A DNA stretch of 27,577 nt from DASUFI01 sp036274635 (lineage in GTDB: Bacteria > Planctomycetota > B15-G4), in contig DASUFI010000348.1 of NCBI GenBank assembly GCA_036274635.1, positions 1-27,577 of the forward strand, written 5' to 3'. The notes under the pieces are model-generated. The model worked only from the letters and a program-made list of their open reading frames with translations, had not been told where the DNA came from and searched no databases. Each line of letters starts with the position of its first letter. Positions within the stretch are counted from its first letter, which is position 1. This document shows positions 6,907-14,468 of the stretch, one piece after another. A program made the translations under genes and the position numbers.

Positions 6907-9393
6907 TCAGGGAAAGCGCGCTTCGACGGTCTCGCCGGCTTTCACATCGACGTCGATGGGTCCAGCGAGGACGGAGTCGGCCGAGAGGAGCTCGACTCGG
7001 TAACGGCCCGGGAAGACGACGGGCCAACTCACCTGGTCGTGAGCCACGTGACCAAGACTCAGACGCTCGCCGAAGCCGTGGCCGTCAGCAGCGACAGCCT
7101 GGCCCCACACATGCACGTCCGGCTTGTCCTTCGCAGACTGCAGGCCACGAAGCATCACGGATCCGAAGGCAGGCACGACGAGCGTGGCCTCGGCCAGGCG
7201 GCTGTCGTGCTCGAGCGTAAACTCGCGACCGCCGACGTCGACGACGAACGTCACGGGACCCGGCACGAGTTCTTCGAATTGCCACGTCGTTGACGACCTG
7301 CGTAGCGAGTCGGGGTCGAGGGTCTCGTCCACGGCCTCGCCCTCGGGTGCGCCGTCCTCGACGCCAGCCCACGCTGCGTCGGCCATCGCCGGCCGCCCTC
7401 CCGCATCGGCGACGTGCAGGGTGACCGCGCTGCCGCGCATCAGGACGACGTGCGCGAGCGTTCCGGGAGCAAGGGCCGGCGTGTCGGCGGTCACGTAGCC
7501 CCGTAGCTCGCAGTGAAGGTCGACAGCCGGTGCATAGACATTCTCGAAGGCCGCGCGACCCTCGGCATCGGTTGCTTCCTGGTCCATCGCTCCACCCACG
7601 AACTCGGCGGCCCCGGCGCTTGCGTGCACACTCAGCTCGGCCTCGTCGACCGGCGCACCGGCCTGGTCGGTCACGAGCACGTGCAGCGTCTGTGGCTGCG
7701 ACGAGACGACGGCCGCAACCTGCCGCTGCTCGCCCGCATCGAGCTTGCACGCATCGGACCAGACGATGAAGTCGGAACGGTCGATGAGCTTCAGCCCGAT
7801 GGGCGCCTCGGGCTCCATGCACCCGATCTCGTAAGCGCCCAGCTTGGAGATTCGCGTCTTGGAGTAGGGCAGTTCGAGAACCGATCCATCCGGCTGGATG
7901 CGCTCGTCGCGACCATAGGAGCCCAGGTGGAACGGAATGCCGAAGCGCAGCGCCGAGTGCTGGAAGTCGCTCGCATGATCCTGCGAGCTTACGTGCCGTT
8001 CCGTGTGCATCACCAGGGCGAGGCCGTCCCGCGGCTCGCCGTCCGACGAGGACACGAGCACGTCCAGCCAGGCGCACGGGGCGAGCGACACCTCGAGAGG
8101 CGCGGAGGGCGGCTGCGCTGGCAACGGCAAGCTTGTCGGCTCGTGGCGCGGCGCGCCGAACCGGATCGTGCCGCAACCGGGCTCGACGCCATCGAGTCTT
8201 CCGAGTCCAGCCGCGTCGGTCGGCTCGCTCCTCAGCGACGTCCCGCACTCCGTCGCGCCGACGGCACCCGCGAGCGGCGTGCCGCCGGGCTCGGTGACGT
8301 GGAAAGCGATGGACCAGCGAGTGCCCAGCTCGATGTCGCCGAGGTCGAGGTCGCGTGACGCATCCTGGATGTCGAAGCGCGCCTGGACGCGGGACACTCC
8401 CGCGGCATCCGCCAGGTCCAGCTGGATGCTGAGCGCCGGCTCCCAGCGCAGCATCCGCACTTCGGCGCGGCCGTCGGCATCGCAGGCGATCGTCGTGCTG
8501 GCGCCGTTCTGGGCACCGAAGACCGTCGTCAGCCCCGTGGCGAACGGCACCGGCGCGCGCTCGCCGGCCGAGACGACGCGGAACCGGATGTGCGGGATGC
8601 GATGCAGGCGCAGGATTCGGCCGTGCTCCGGAGCCACGGCCTCCAGCTCGCGTGGGTCGTCGACGGTGTATCCATCGGCGCAATCGAACTGCCCGGCCCA
8701 GCCCGAGGGCAAACCCGAGAAGCGGAAGATGCCATCGAGGCCCACGAGCGCCCCGCAACCGTCCACGGACACGCCGGCGCTCGTGGCAGCTCGTCGCATC
8801 CGGGATTGAACCGCCTGCGGAACGAGATCGAGCACCTCGTGGTCAGACGCGAGACCGAGCGGGATGGGCTCGGGCGGTGGGCCACCGTCGACGACCACAC
8901 GCCCGTCGATGACCTCACCCACCGGCAACACGAGCTCGCGCCGCCCGCGCGCTCCATCCACTGGAAAGGCAATCGGCACCAACGTCGCGCCGCCGACCCA
9001 GGCGACGACCGGGCCCGCGACGGCGTTACCCCGAGCGATGCCCTCTTCGTTCGCGAGGGCGGACCATGCGATGTCGTCGCCGGCGAGGAGCACGACCACG
9101 CAACCGCGCGCCGGCACACCGTCCGCGTGGCGCACGACGAACGTGGCCTCAGCCTCCTGCACTCCGGGCACAGCTGACTCCACCGGCGCGATCGCCGTCG
9201 GCGCAGCACCGCCCTCCGCGACCTGGGCGGAAGATTCTCGGAACTCCGGCGCCGTCGCCGCGTCGGGCCGACGCGCCAGGATCGAGGGCGCGTCGGCGCC
9301 ATCCCCGCGCTCGACTCGCTCCCGCAGCAGGATGACGCCGAGCAGCAGAGTGCATGCCGCGATCGCACCGGTGACCCACGCCAGCCTGGTCAT
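6907..9393 (-). CDS. Membrane-anchored multi-beta-sandwich protein, paralog 1
   Basis: The 828-residue protein has one N-terminal membrane segment (TRLAWVTGAIAACTLLLGVILL), a low-complexity linker, then a long extracytoplasmic part of repeated beta-sandwich-like units with VxxADGxPAxG, PGGTPLAGA and DQAGAPVDEA openings. These resemble carboxypeptidase-regulatory-like or Big-type domains; no catalytic motif is seen. It matches the next upstream gene along its whole length, for example FRFSGLPxGWxGxF, and GATECG followed by SEPT. The ATG at 9393 is chosen because GGAGGAAG precedes it at the right distance; an in-frame start at 9465 lies beyond the candidate promoter. Codon use looks less GC-saturated than in its neighbours. 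The function is unknown; a scaffold or adhesin role is only a guess. Confidence 0.7.
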   Translation of the reverse strand: MTRLAWVTGAIAACTLLLGVILLRERVERGDGADAPSILARRPDAATAPEFRESSAQVAEGGAAPTAIAPVESAVPGVQEAEATFVVRHADGVPARGCVVVLLAGDDIAWSALANEEGIARGNAVAGPVVAWVGGATLVPIAFPVDGARGRRELVLPVGEVIDGRVVVDGGPPPEPIPLGLASDHEVLDLVPQAVQSRMRRAATSAGVSVDGCGALVGLDGIFRFSGLPSGWAGQFDCADGYTVDDPRELEAVAPEHGRILRLHRIPHIRFRVVSAGERAPVPFATGLTTVFGAQNGASTTIACDADGRAEVRMLRWEPALSIQLDLADAAGVSRVQARFDIQDASRDLDLGDIELGTRWSIAFHVTEPGGTPLAGAVGATECGTSLRSEPTDAAGLGRLDGVEPGCGTIRFGAPRHEPTSLPLPAQPPSAPLEVSLAPCAWLDVLVSSSDGEPRDGLALVMHTERHVSSQDHASDFQHSALRFGIPFHLGSYGRDERIQPDGSVLELPYSKTRISKLGAYEIGCMEPEAPIGLKLIDRSDFIVWSDACKLDAGEQRQVAAVVSSQPQTLHVLVTDQAGAPVDEAELSVHASAGAAEFVGGAMDQEATDAEGRAAFENVYAPAVDLHCELRGYVTADTPALAPGTLAHVVLMRGSAVTLHVADAGGRPAMADAAWAGVEDGAPEGEAVDETLDPDSLRRSSTTWQFEELVPGPVTFVVDVGGREFTLEHDSRLAEATLVVPAFGSVMLRGLQSAKDKPDVHVWGQAVAADGHGFGERLSLGHVAHDQVSWPVVFPGRYRVELLSADSVLAGPIDVDVKAGETVEARFP

Positions 9394-9427
9394 GCCTTCC
9401 TCCGGACGCCGCGGCACGCGTCGCAGG

Positions 9428-9440
9428 GCGGCCGTTATAC
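9428..9440 (-). promoter_or_regulatory. Candidate promoter of paralog 1 (shared 13-base motif)
   Basis: On the minus strand this reads GTATAACGGCCGC, containing TATAAC, one base off a consensus -10. The start codon at 9393 lies about 40 bases downstream. Exactly the same 13 bases occur at 12078-12090 in front of paralog 2. No -35 match stands at normal spacing, so a different sigma factor or activator may be involved. Confidence 0.5.
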
Positions 9441-9534
9441 CCCTCAGGTCGCCGGCGGGCGGCAATGGATGAGACGCGCGCCGCGCATTGCGTCAGCGCT
9501 CGCGGCCTCGGACGGCTTGGGCGCCTGCACCGCG

Positions 9535-12051
9535 TCACGGCAGCGTGACCGTCGCTTCCTCGCCGGCGCGCACCTCCGCGGCAACCGGCCCCGCGAGGAT
9601 CTCCTCCGGCATGCCGAGCGAGGCCACCCGTACTAGCGTGATGCTGTACGAGCCGGGCAGGGCGACGGGCCACGTGTAGGTGCCCGCGGCCAGATCCTCC
9701 TCGTGCAGGTAGGCCTCGAGCTTCTCGTCCGCATCGGCGGCGGACTTCGCCACGAGGCGCAGGCTGCGCTCGGTCTTGGAGGCGTGCACGCCGCGTACCA
9801 CGAGCCGGCCCGTGTCCGGCACCACGCAGCGCACGTCACCGACGCGTGGGTCGAACGGCTGCTCAAAGGTGCGGTTGCTGATTCGCGCGCAGGCGACGAG
9901 TGGCACGTTGGGCAGGTCGTCGAAGCGATAATCGGCAGGCGGCCAATCGCCTGGCGCGCGACTGGACAGTCCCAGCGCTGCGTAGGATTCCAAGAGCTGC
10001 GCCGCGCGCGATCGCAGCGTGAGCGACTCTCCATCGACGCGCCGCACCCACGCGCTGGTCACGGGGGAGGGGCGCCCCGCGCCGTCGACGAAGTGAACCA
10101 TGACCGAGAGTCCGGCTTCCATCACCACGTGCACGACACCCACCGGCGCGACGGAGCCCAAGCGCGTGCTGGCGAAGCCGTTCCGGGTGCACTCGATGGT
10201 CACGAGAGGCGAGTAGACGTCCTTGTAGTGCGCCACGCCCGCTTCGTTGGACTGCCCGTTGATGCCGCGCCCGGGATCTTTCGGATCCGTCTCCTCGGCG
10301 GTCATCACGCGCACGGTGGCGCCAGCGACGGGCGCGCCGACCGCGTCGGTGACGAGCACGTCGAAGGCATTCGGCACCTCGGAGACGGGCGCCGTCAGCG
10401 TGACCGGCTCGCCGCGATGCATGGTGAAGGCGTCCTGCTTCCACAGGACGTGGCGCATGTTGTCCACGAGCGCGACGTCGATCGGATCGCCCGGGAACTG
10501 GCAGCCCAGCGCGACATGGCCGGACTCGGGCACCGGGTGGTCGCTGCCGCGATCCACGCTCACGGTCCCATCGGCGGCCTGATGGCTGGAGAGGGTGACG
10601 TAGGGGCCGTCGGTGGTGCCGAGCTCCTGCACGTTCTGGTCGAAGCCACCGATCCTGCGGTACGTGGCGGCGGACGTGTGGAAGCGCACGGTGAGCCCGG
10701 GGCGCGGGCGGCCATCGCCGGGCACGACCTGCACGTCGAGCGAGGCGCACGGCAGCAGCACGACGTCGATGGGTTCGGCCGGCGGTGGCGCGGGCAGCGC
10801 CACCTCGGTGATCTCGCAGCGCGCGGCGCCGACGCGCAGAGCCTCGCAGCCGGCGGGCACGCCGACCAGCCAGCCGAGGCCCTCGTAGCCAGTGGGCTCG
10901 CTCTTGATGAGCGGGCCGCACTCCGTCGCACCGATCGCCCCGCGGATGGGTTCGCCCTGGACGTCCAGCGCTCGGAAAGCCACCGCCCATGCGGCTTCGA
11001 GCACGATGTCACCGAGATTGAGATCGTGTTTCGGATCGGCGACCTCACGCTTCAGGGACAGGCGTGCCGAGTTCGCAGCATCGACGATCTCGAGCTCGAA
11101 GGACGTGGTGTCCACCCAGCGGAGCATGGGCACGACGAGACGCCCGTCGTTATCGGTGGTCCTCGAGTACCCGTCCTCGGCGTCCGGGCCGAACACTGTC
11201 GCATCGACCACCGCATGCGCTGCCGGCTCGCCCGACGGCAGCATTGCGCGCAGCAGAATGCGCGGCACGCGCCGTACGCGCAGCAGCCGCGTGCGGTCGC
11301 CAGCCTGCGCAACGAGCGTCTCGCCCTCCTCCTCCACCACCGCCTCGGGAAGCCTGAAGTTCCCTTCCCAGCCCGCGGGCAGCCCCGAGAACCGGAAGTG
11401 GCCGTCGCCCTGGATGAGCTGACCGGCTTCCGCCGGCAGCTGCAGCTCGCCGAACCCCAGCTCCGGGCACTCGAGCCGCTTCCGCACCGCGCTCGGGATG
11501 TCCTCGTCGTCGTGCGGCGCCAGCGCCAGCGCGAAGGGCTCGCCCGGCGGGCCGCCGTCGACGAGCACGCGACCCTCGAGAGTCTCGCCCGGCGGCATGC
11601 GGATCGTCACGTCGCCGCGAGGGGCCGCGAGGCCGAAGCTGTGCGGCCCGCGCAGCACGCCGTCGATCCACAGGATCGACTGGGCGTCGACCGCGGGGCC
11701 GCTCGCGACGCCGTCCGGCCCCGTGCGGCCGCTCCACCCGTCGTCCGCGGGCATCTGGAGCAGCACGAAGGCGCCCACGGCGGGCACGCCGTCGGAGTGC
11801 AGCACCGTGATGCGCAGCCCCTCGTCGCCGGCGGCCGCCGGCGCCGCAGGCGCAGCCGGCGCGATCCCGGTCGGCGCCGCCGCGCCCCGCTCGCCCGCCC
11901 CGTCCGCGGCGAAGCTGGGCAGCGACTCATCCCGTCGCGCGCCCCGCAGCACGTCGCCAGCGCCCGCGCCGCCCGAATCGCTGCGCGAGAGCAGCGCGAC
12001 CAGTGCGGCGACCCCGACGATGACGACGATGATGACGAGACGTCGCAGCAT
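9535..12051 (-). CDS. Membrane-anchored multi-beta-sandwich protein, paralog 2
   Basis: The 838-residue protein starts MLRRLVIIVVIVGVAALVALL, a single membrane anchor, followed by an Ala/Pro-rich linker and repeated beta-sandwich-like units (HSDGVPAVGA, VQGEPIRGA, DAVGAPVAGA). It is collinear with the neighbouring gene: both share EGRVLVDGGPP-type, FRFSGLPxGW and GATECG segments and a C-terminal WPVxxPGxYxxxL plus LAGP ending. The two arose by tandem duplication and have diverged widely. No enzyme motif is seen. The gene is divergent from the MoaD-like gene with only 56 bases between start codons. A weak GGAGG-like stretch sits about 15 bases before the ATG. A surface or periplasmic scaffold role is inferred from architecture only. 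Confidence 0.7.
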   Translation of the reverse strand: MLRRLVIIVVIVGVAALVALLSRSDSGGAGAGDVLRGARRDESLPSFAADGAGERGAAAPTGIAPAAPAAPAAAGDEGLRITVLHSDGVPAVGAFVLLQMPADDGWSGRTGPDGVASGPAVDAQSILWIDGVLRGPHSFGLAAPRGDVTIRMPPGETLEGRVLVDGGPPGEPFALALAPHDDEDIPSAVRKRLECPELGFGELQLPAEAGQLIQGDGHFRFSGLPAGWEGNFRLPEAVVEEEGETLVAQAGDRTRLLRVRRVPRILLRAMLPSGEPAAHAVVDATVFGPDAEDGYSRTTDNDGRLVVPMLRWVDTTSFELEIVDAANSARLSLKREVADPKHDLNLGDIVLEAAWAVAFRALDVQGEPIRGAIGATECGPLIKSEPTGYEGLGWLVGVPAGCEALRVGAARCEITEVALPAPPPAEPIDVVLLPCASLDVQVVPGDGRPRPGLTVRFHTSAATYRRIGGFDQNVQELGTTDGPYVTLSSHQAADGTVSVDRGSDHPVPESGHVALGCQFPGDPIDVALVDNMRHVLWKQDAFTMHRGEPVTLTAPVSEVPNAFDVLVTDAVGAPVAGATVRVMTAEETDPKDPGRGINGQSNEAGVAHYKDVYSPLVTIECTRNGFASTRLGSVAPVGVVHVVMEAGLSVMVHFVDGAGRPSPVTSAWVRRVDGESLTLRSRAAQLLESYAALGLSSRAPGDWPPADYRFDDLPNVPLVACARISNRTFEQPFDPRVGDVRCVVPDTGRLVVRGVHASKTERSLRLVAKSAADADEKLEAYLHEEDLAAGTYTWPVALPGSYSITLVRVASLGMPEEILAGPVAAEVRAGEEATVTLP

Positions 12052-12077
12052 CGCGCTCGGCCCTGCCCTCCAGCAAC

Positions 12078-12091
12078 GCGGCCGTTATACT
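12078..12091. promoter_or_regulatory. Overlapping divergent -10 boxes between paralog 2 and the MoaD-like gene
   Basis: The minus strand reads GTATAACGGCCGC with TATAAC at 12089-12084, about 33 bases before the paralog 2 ATG. The plus strand reads TATACT at 12086-12091, one base off consensus and 16 bases before the MoaD-like ATG. The two hexamers share four base pairs, so one melted region could serve both directions. Neither has a good -35 match. Confidence 0.45.
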
Positions 12092-12107
12092 CCCCCGCCG
12101 CACCCCC

Positions 12108-12377
12108 ATGCCCCGCGTCACCTTCACCGCCAACATCCAGCGCCACGTCGAGTGCCCGCCGGTCGACGTGAGCGGCGCCACGGTGCGCGCGGTGCTCGAG
12201 CAGGTCTTCGCGCAGAACCCGCGCGCCCGCAGCTACGTGCTCGACGACCAGGGGGCGCTGCGCCACCACATGCAGGTGTTCGTCGGGGGCGCGCAGCTGC
12301 GCGATCGCGCCGGGCTGTCGGACGCGGTGCCGGCGGGCGCGGAGGTGTACGTGATGCAGGCCCTGTCGGGCGGCTGA
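12108..12377 (+). CDS. MoaD/ThiS-like ubiquitin-fold protein
   Basis: This 89-residue protein has the beta-grasp sulfur-carrier pattern: an opening strand RVTFTANIQRHVECP, a helix with VRAVLEQVFAQNP, a strand HHMQVFVGG, the D-x-V-PAGAEVYVMQAL end, and a C-terminal Gly-Gly. In MoaD and ThiS the Gly-Gly tail is adenylated by an E1-like enzyme and then thiocarboxylated. No MoaE, MoeB or ThiF-like gene is present here. The BNR-propeller gene begins 29 bases later, so the two are probably one operon. The carrier role is inferred from fold and tail; a partner or modifier of the propeller protein is equally possible. No ribosome site precedes the ATG, in line with the close -10 box. Confidence 0.8.
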   Translation: MPRVTFTANIQRHVECPPVDVSGATVRAVLEQVFAQNPRARSYVLDDQGALRHHMQVFVGGAQLRDRAGLSDAVPAGAEVYVMQALSGG

Positions 12378-12406
12378 GCGGCCGCCGGGAATCCCACGGA
12401 GGAGTC

Positions 12407-13519
12407 ATGAGCGAGACGTTCCTGGTCGCCACGAAGAAGGGCCTTTTCACCGTGCGGCAGGGCCGCGAGAAGCGCTGGAGCATCGCGCGCCGGCAGTTCC
12501 TGGGAGACCACACGGCGCTCGTGTCGGGCGACCCGCGCAGCGGCTGGTGGTACGTGTGCTTCGAGCACGGCCACTTCGGCCCCAAGATCATGCGCAGCAA
12601 GAACCAGGGCGAGACGTGGGAGGAGACGAAGAAGCCCGAGTACCCGCCCAGGCCCGAGGGCGTGAAGGACGTGGACCCGATGCGCGGCACGGAGATCCCG
12701 TGGAGCGTGCAGCGGGTGTGGGCGCTGGAGTGCGGCACGGTGCGCAAGCCGGGGCGGCTGTGGCTGGGCTGCATTCCCGGCGGCCTGTTCCGCAGCGACG
12801 ACGGCGGCGACAGCTGGGAGCTGGTGCGCAGCCTGTGGGACCACCCGGACAGGAAGCGCTGGATGGGCGGCGGCGCGGACATGGCCGGCATCCACAGCAT
12901 CTGCGTCGACCCGCGCGACGACAGGCACGTGCTCGTGGCGGTGAGCTGCGGCGGCATCTGGCGCACGCGCGACGAGGGCGCGAGCTGGACCGTGAGCAGC
13001 AAGGGCCTCATCGCCCGCTACATGCCGCCCGACCAGCAGATGGACGAGGTCATGCAGGACCCGCACCGCATGGTGCAGTGCGACGCGCGGCCGGAGGTGC
13101 TGTGGATCCAGCACCACAACGGCATCTTCCACAGCACGGACAACGCGCAGAGCTGGAGCGAGATCAAGCAGGCCGGACCGTCCACCTTCGGCTTCGGTGT
13201 CGCGGTGAGCCCGCGGGACCCCAACACGGCCTGGTTCATCCCCGCGCAGAAGGACGAGCACCGCATCCCCGTGGACGGGCGCGTGGTCGTCACGCGCACG
13301 CGCGACGGCGGCAAGAGCTTCGAGGAGCTGCGCCGCGGGCTGCCGCAGCAGGACGCCTACGACCTCGTGTACAGGCACGCCTTCGACGTGGACGAGTCGG
13401 GCGAGCAGCTGGCCTTCGGCAGCACCACCGGCTCGCTCTACGTCAGCAACGACGGCGGCGACGGCTGGCAGTGCCTCGGCGAGCATCTGCCGCCGGTGGA
13501 CGCGGTGCGCTTCGTCTAG
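12407..13519 (+). CDS. BNR/Asp-box beta-propeller protein (sialidase- or Vps10-like repeats)
   Basis: The 370-residue protein carries about six Asp-box turns of the S/T-x-D-x-G-x-S-W type: MRSKNQGETWEE, FRSDDGGDSWEL, WRTRDEGASWTV, FHSTDNAQSWSE, TRTRDGGKSFEE and YVSNDGGDGWQC. These mark the blade turns of a propeller. The opening ETFLVATKKGLFTV is typical of WD40/YVTN/BNR-like proteins. No signal peptide is seen, and the Arg triad of true sialidases cannot be recognised, so sialidase activity is doubtful. The ATG at 12407 is chosen for its strong GGAGGAG site. It follows the MoaD-like gene at a 29-base distance. I recall this pair together in other genomes, without a known function. Confidence 0.8.
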   Translation: MSETFLVATKKGLFTVRQGREKRWSIARRQFLGDHTALVSGDPRSGWWYVCFEHGHFGPKIMRSKNQGETWEETKKPEYPPRPEGVKDVDPMRGTEIPWSVQRVWALECGTVRKPGRLWLGCIPGGLFRSDDGGDSWELVRSLWDHPDRKRWMGGGADMAGIHSICVDPRDDRHVLVAVSCGGIWRTRDEGASWTVSSKGLIARYMPPDQQMDEVMQDPHRMVQCDARPEVLWIQHHNGIFHSTDNAQSWSEIKQAGPSTFGFGVAVSPRDPNTAWFIPAQKDEHRIPVDGRVVVTRTRDGGKSFEELRRGLPQQDAYDLVYRHAFDVDESGEQLAFGSTTGSLYVSNDGGDGWQCLGEHLPPVDAVRFV

Positions 13520-13532
13520 ACGGCGGCTGATC

Positions 13533-13564
13533 GGCCGGGGCGCAGGCCGCGGAGGCCGGGGCGC
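13533..13564 (+). repeat. Short direct repeat downstream of the propeller gene
   Basis: The 11-mer GGCCGGGGCGC occurs at 13533-13543 and again at 13554-13564. The second copy also starts a small hairpin with GCCCCG at 13575-13580. This may act as a weak terminator or be low-complexity GC-rich sequence. Confidence 0.3.
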
Positions 13565-13572
13565 GCGGCAGC

Positions 13573-13865
13573 ATGCCCCGCGCCTGGCTGCTGCGCCGGC
13601 TCGCGTCACGCGCCTGGCGCAGGACACGCTGCTCCTCGTGCCGGACGACGCGCGCGTGCAGGACTGGCTGCGCGATCCCGCGCGCCTCGCGGCCAGCCCG
13701 CCTGCGCCCTCACAGGCGGACGACCTGCTGAACGACTCGCTGCACCGCGACCAGGCGGGCGACTCCGAGGGCAGCATCGAGGCGCTCCGGCCGTGGCCGC
13801 CGCCGCGTCGTGCGCCGCGGGTGCCGGGCCGCGCCTCCGCTCAGACCGCGGGCGGCTGCCCGTAG
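13573..13865 (+). pseudogene. Possible gene relic with no recognisable family
   Basis: This is most of the 321-base gap between the propeller gene and the convergent zinc-ribbon gene. One frame reads QDTLLLVPDDARVQDWL, DPARLAASPPAPSQ and ADDLLNDSLHRDQAG, which looks more like real protein than the surrounding frames, and ends at 13865 inside the opposing gene. An ATG at 13573 opens a different frame (MPRAWLLRRLA), so a frameshift could link the two. No ribosome site, promoter or family motif is visible. It may equally be chance open frame in GC-rich DNA. Confidence 0.25.
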
Positions 13866-14428
13866 AGCTGCGGCAGGCGCTCCGCGCGCCGGCGGTACCA
13901 CGCGCGGCCGATAAGGCCCACGAGCAGCCACAGGATGCCCAGCGTCGTGGGCGCGGCCGGCCCGACACCGCCAAACGAGAACACCACGCGCGAGGACTCC
14001 GGCAGGACGATGTGCAGTCCGGCGAGGTAGAGCATGTAGGCGCCCAGGCCCGCCCACACCTCCATCATCCACACCAGCATCGGCGTGCGCGCGCGGCGCA
14101 TCCTCAGCCAGGCCAGCAGCACGAGGTAAGGCGCCGCGAGCGCGACCAGCAGCAGCACGTCGAACTTGCCTGCGAGGGCCATGCAGATCATCAGCGCCGG
14201 CAGCCAGGCGATCGCACCGAGGAGCCCGCCCCACAGGTTGGCGCGGCTGGCGCCGTTGCGCCGCACGTAGGGGTCCACCAGCTCCCAGCGGAAGGCCCGC
14301 GCCGCCGCGTCGTTGCGCAGGATGAGCCGGCAGTGGCCGCAGCTGCACCAGGCGTTGTCGCCCAGCTCGGGCGGCCGCGCGAGCACGTAGCCACAGCCGG
14401 GGCACTCCAGCGTCGCCGAATCCGCCAT
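13841..14428 (-). CDS. Zinc-ribbon membrane protein of unknown function
   Basis: The 195-residue protein starts MADSATLECPGCGYVLARP and continues to WCSCGHCRLIL, giving C9-x2-C12 and C28-x-C30-x2-C33, a small zinc-ribbon-like knuckle. Four hydrophobic segments follow (around LLGAIAWLPALMICMALA, FDVLLLVALAAPYLVLLAWL, EVWAGLGAYMLYLAGL and TLGILWLLVGLIG). The ATG at 14428 is chosen because GGAGGG stands upstream of it; the longer frame reaching 14629 runs antisense through the radical SAM gene. It is transcribed away from that gene with 40 bases between starts. The family was not recognised. Confidence 0.75.
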   Translation of the reverse strand: MADSATLECPGCGYVLARPPELGDNAWCSCGHCRLILRNDAAARAFRWELVDPYVRRNGASRANLWGGLLGAIAWLPALMICMALAGKFDVLLLVALAAPYLVLLAWLRMRRARTPMLVWMMEVWAGLGAYMLYLAGLHIVLPESSRVVFSFGGVGPAAPTTLGILWLLVGLIGRAWYRRRAERLPQLYGQPPAV

Positions 14429-14450
14429 CGCGCGTCCCTCCGTGCGTGCG

Positions 14451-14460
14451 ATTCTATCCA
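14451..14460. promoter_or_regulatory. Overlapping divergent -10 boxes between the zinc-ribbon and radical SAM genes
   Basis: The minus strand reads TAGAAT at 14456-14451 (one base off consensus), placing a start near 14444 and leaving room for the GGAGGG before the ATG at 14428. The plus strand reads TATCCA at 14455-14460, placing a start near 14467, two bases before the ATG at 14469, which has no ribosome site. The arrangement repeats that at 12084-12091. Confidence 0.4.
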
Positions 14461-14468
14461 TCGCCCCC

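Noticed and set aside
7149..7161. GAAGCATCACGGA, matching the left part of repeat copy C
   Set aside because: It lies in coding sequence of paralog 1, has no core or right arm, and a 13-base match can be chance. A related 10-mer at 1033-1042 is rejected for the same reason.
12407..13519. True sialidase
   Set aside because: Only the Asp-box turns are recognisable; the Arg triad and the Tyr/Glu catalytic pair could not be placed and there is no signal peptide.
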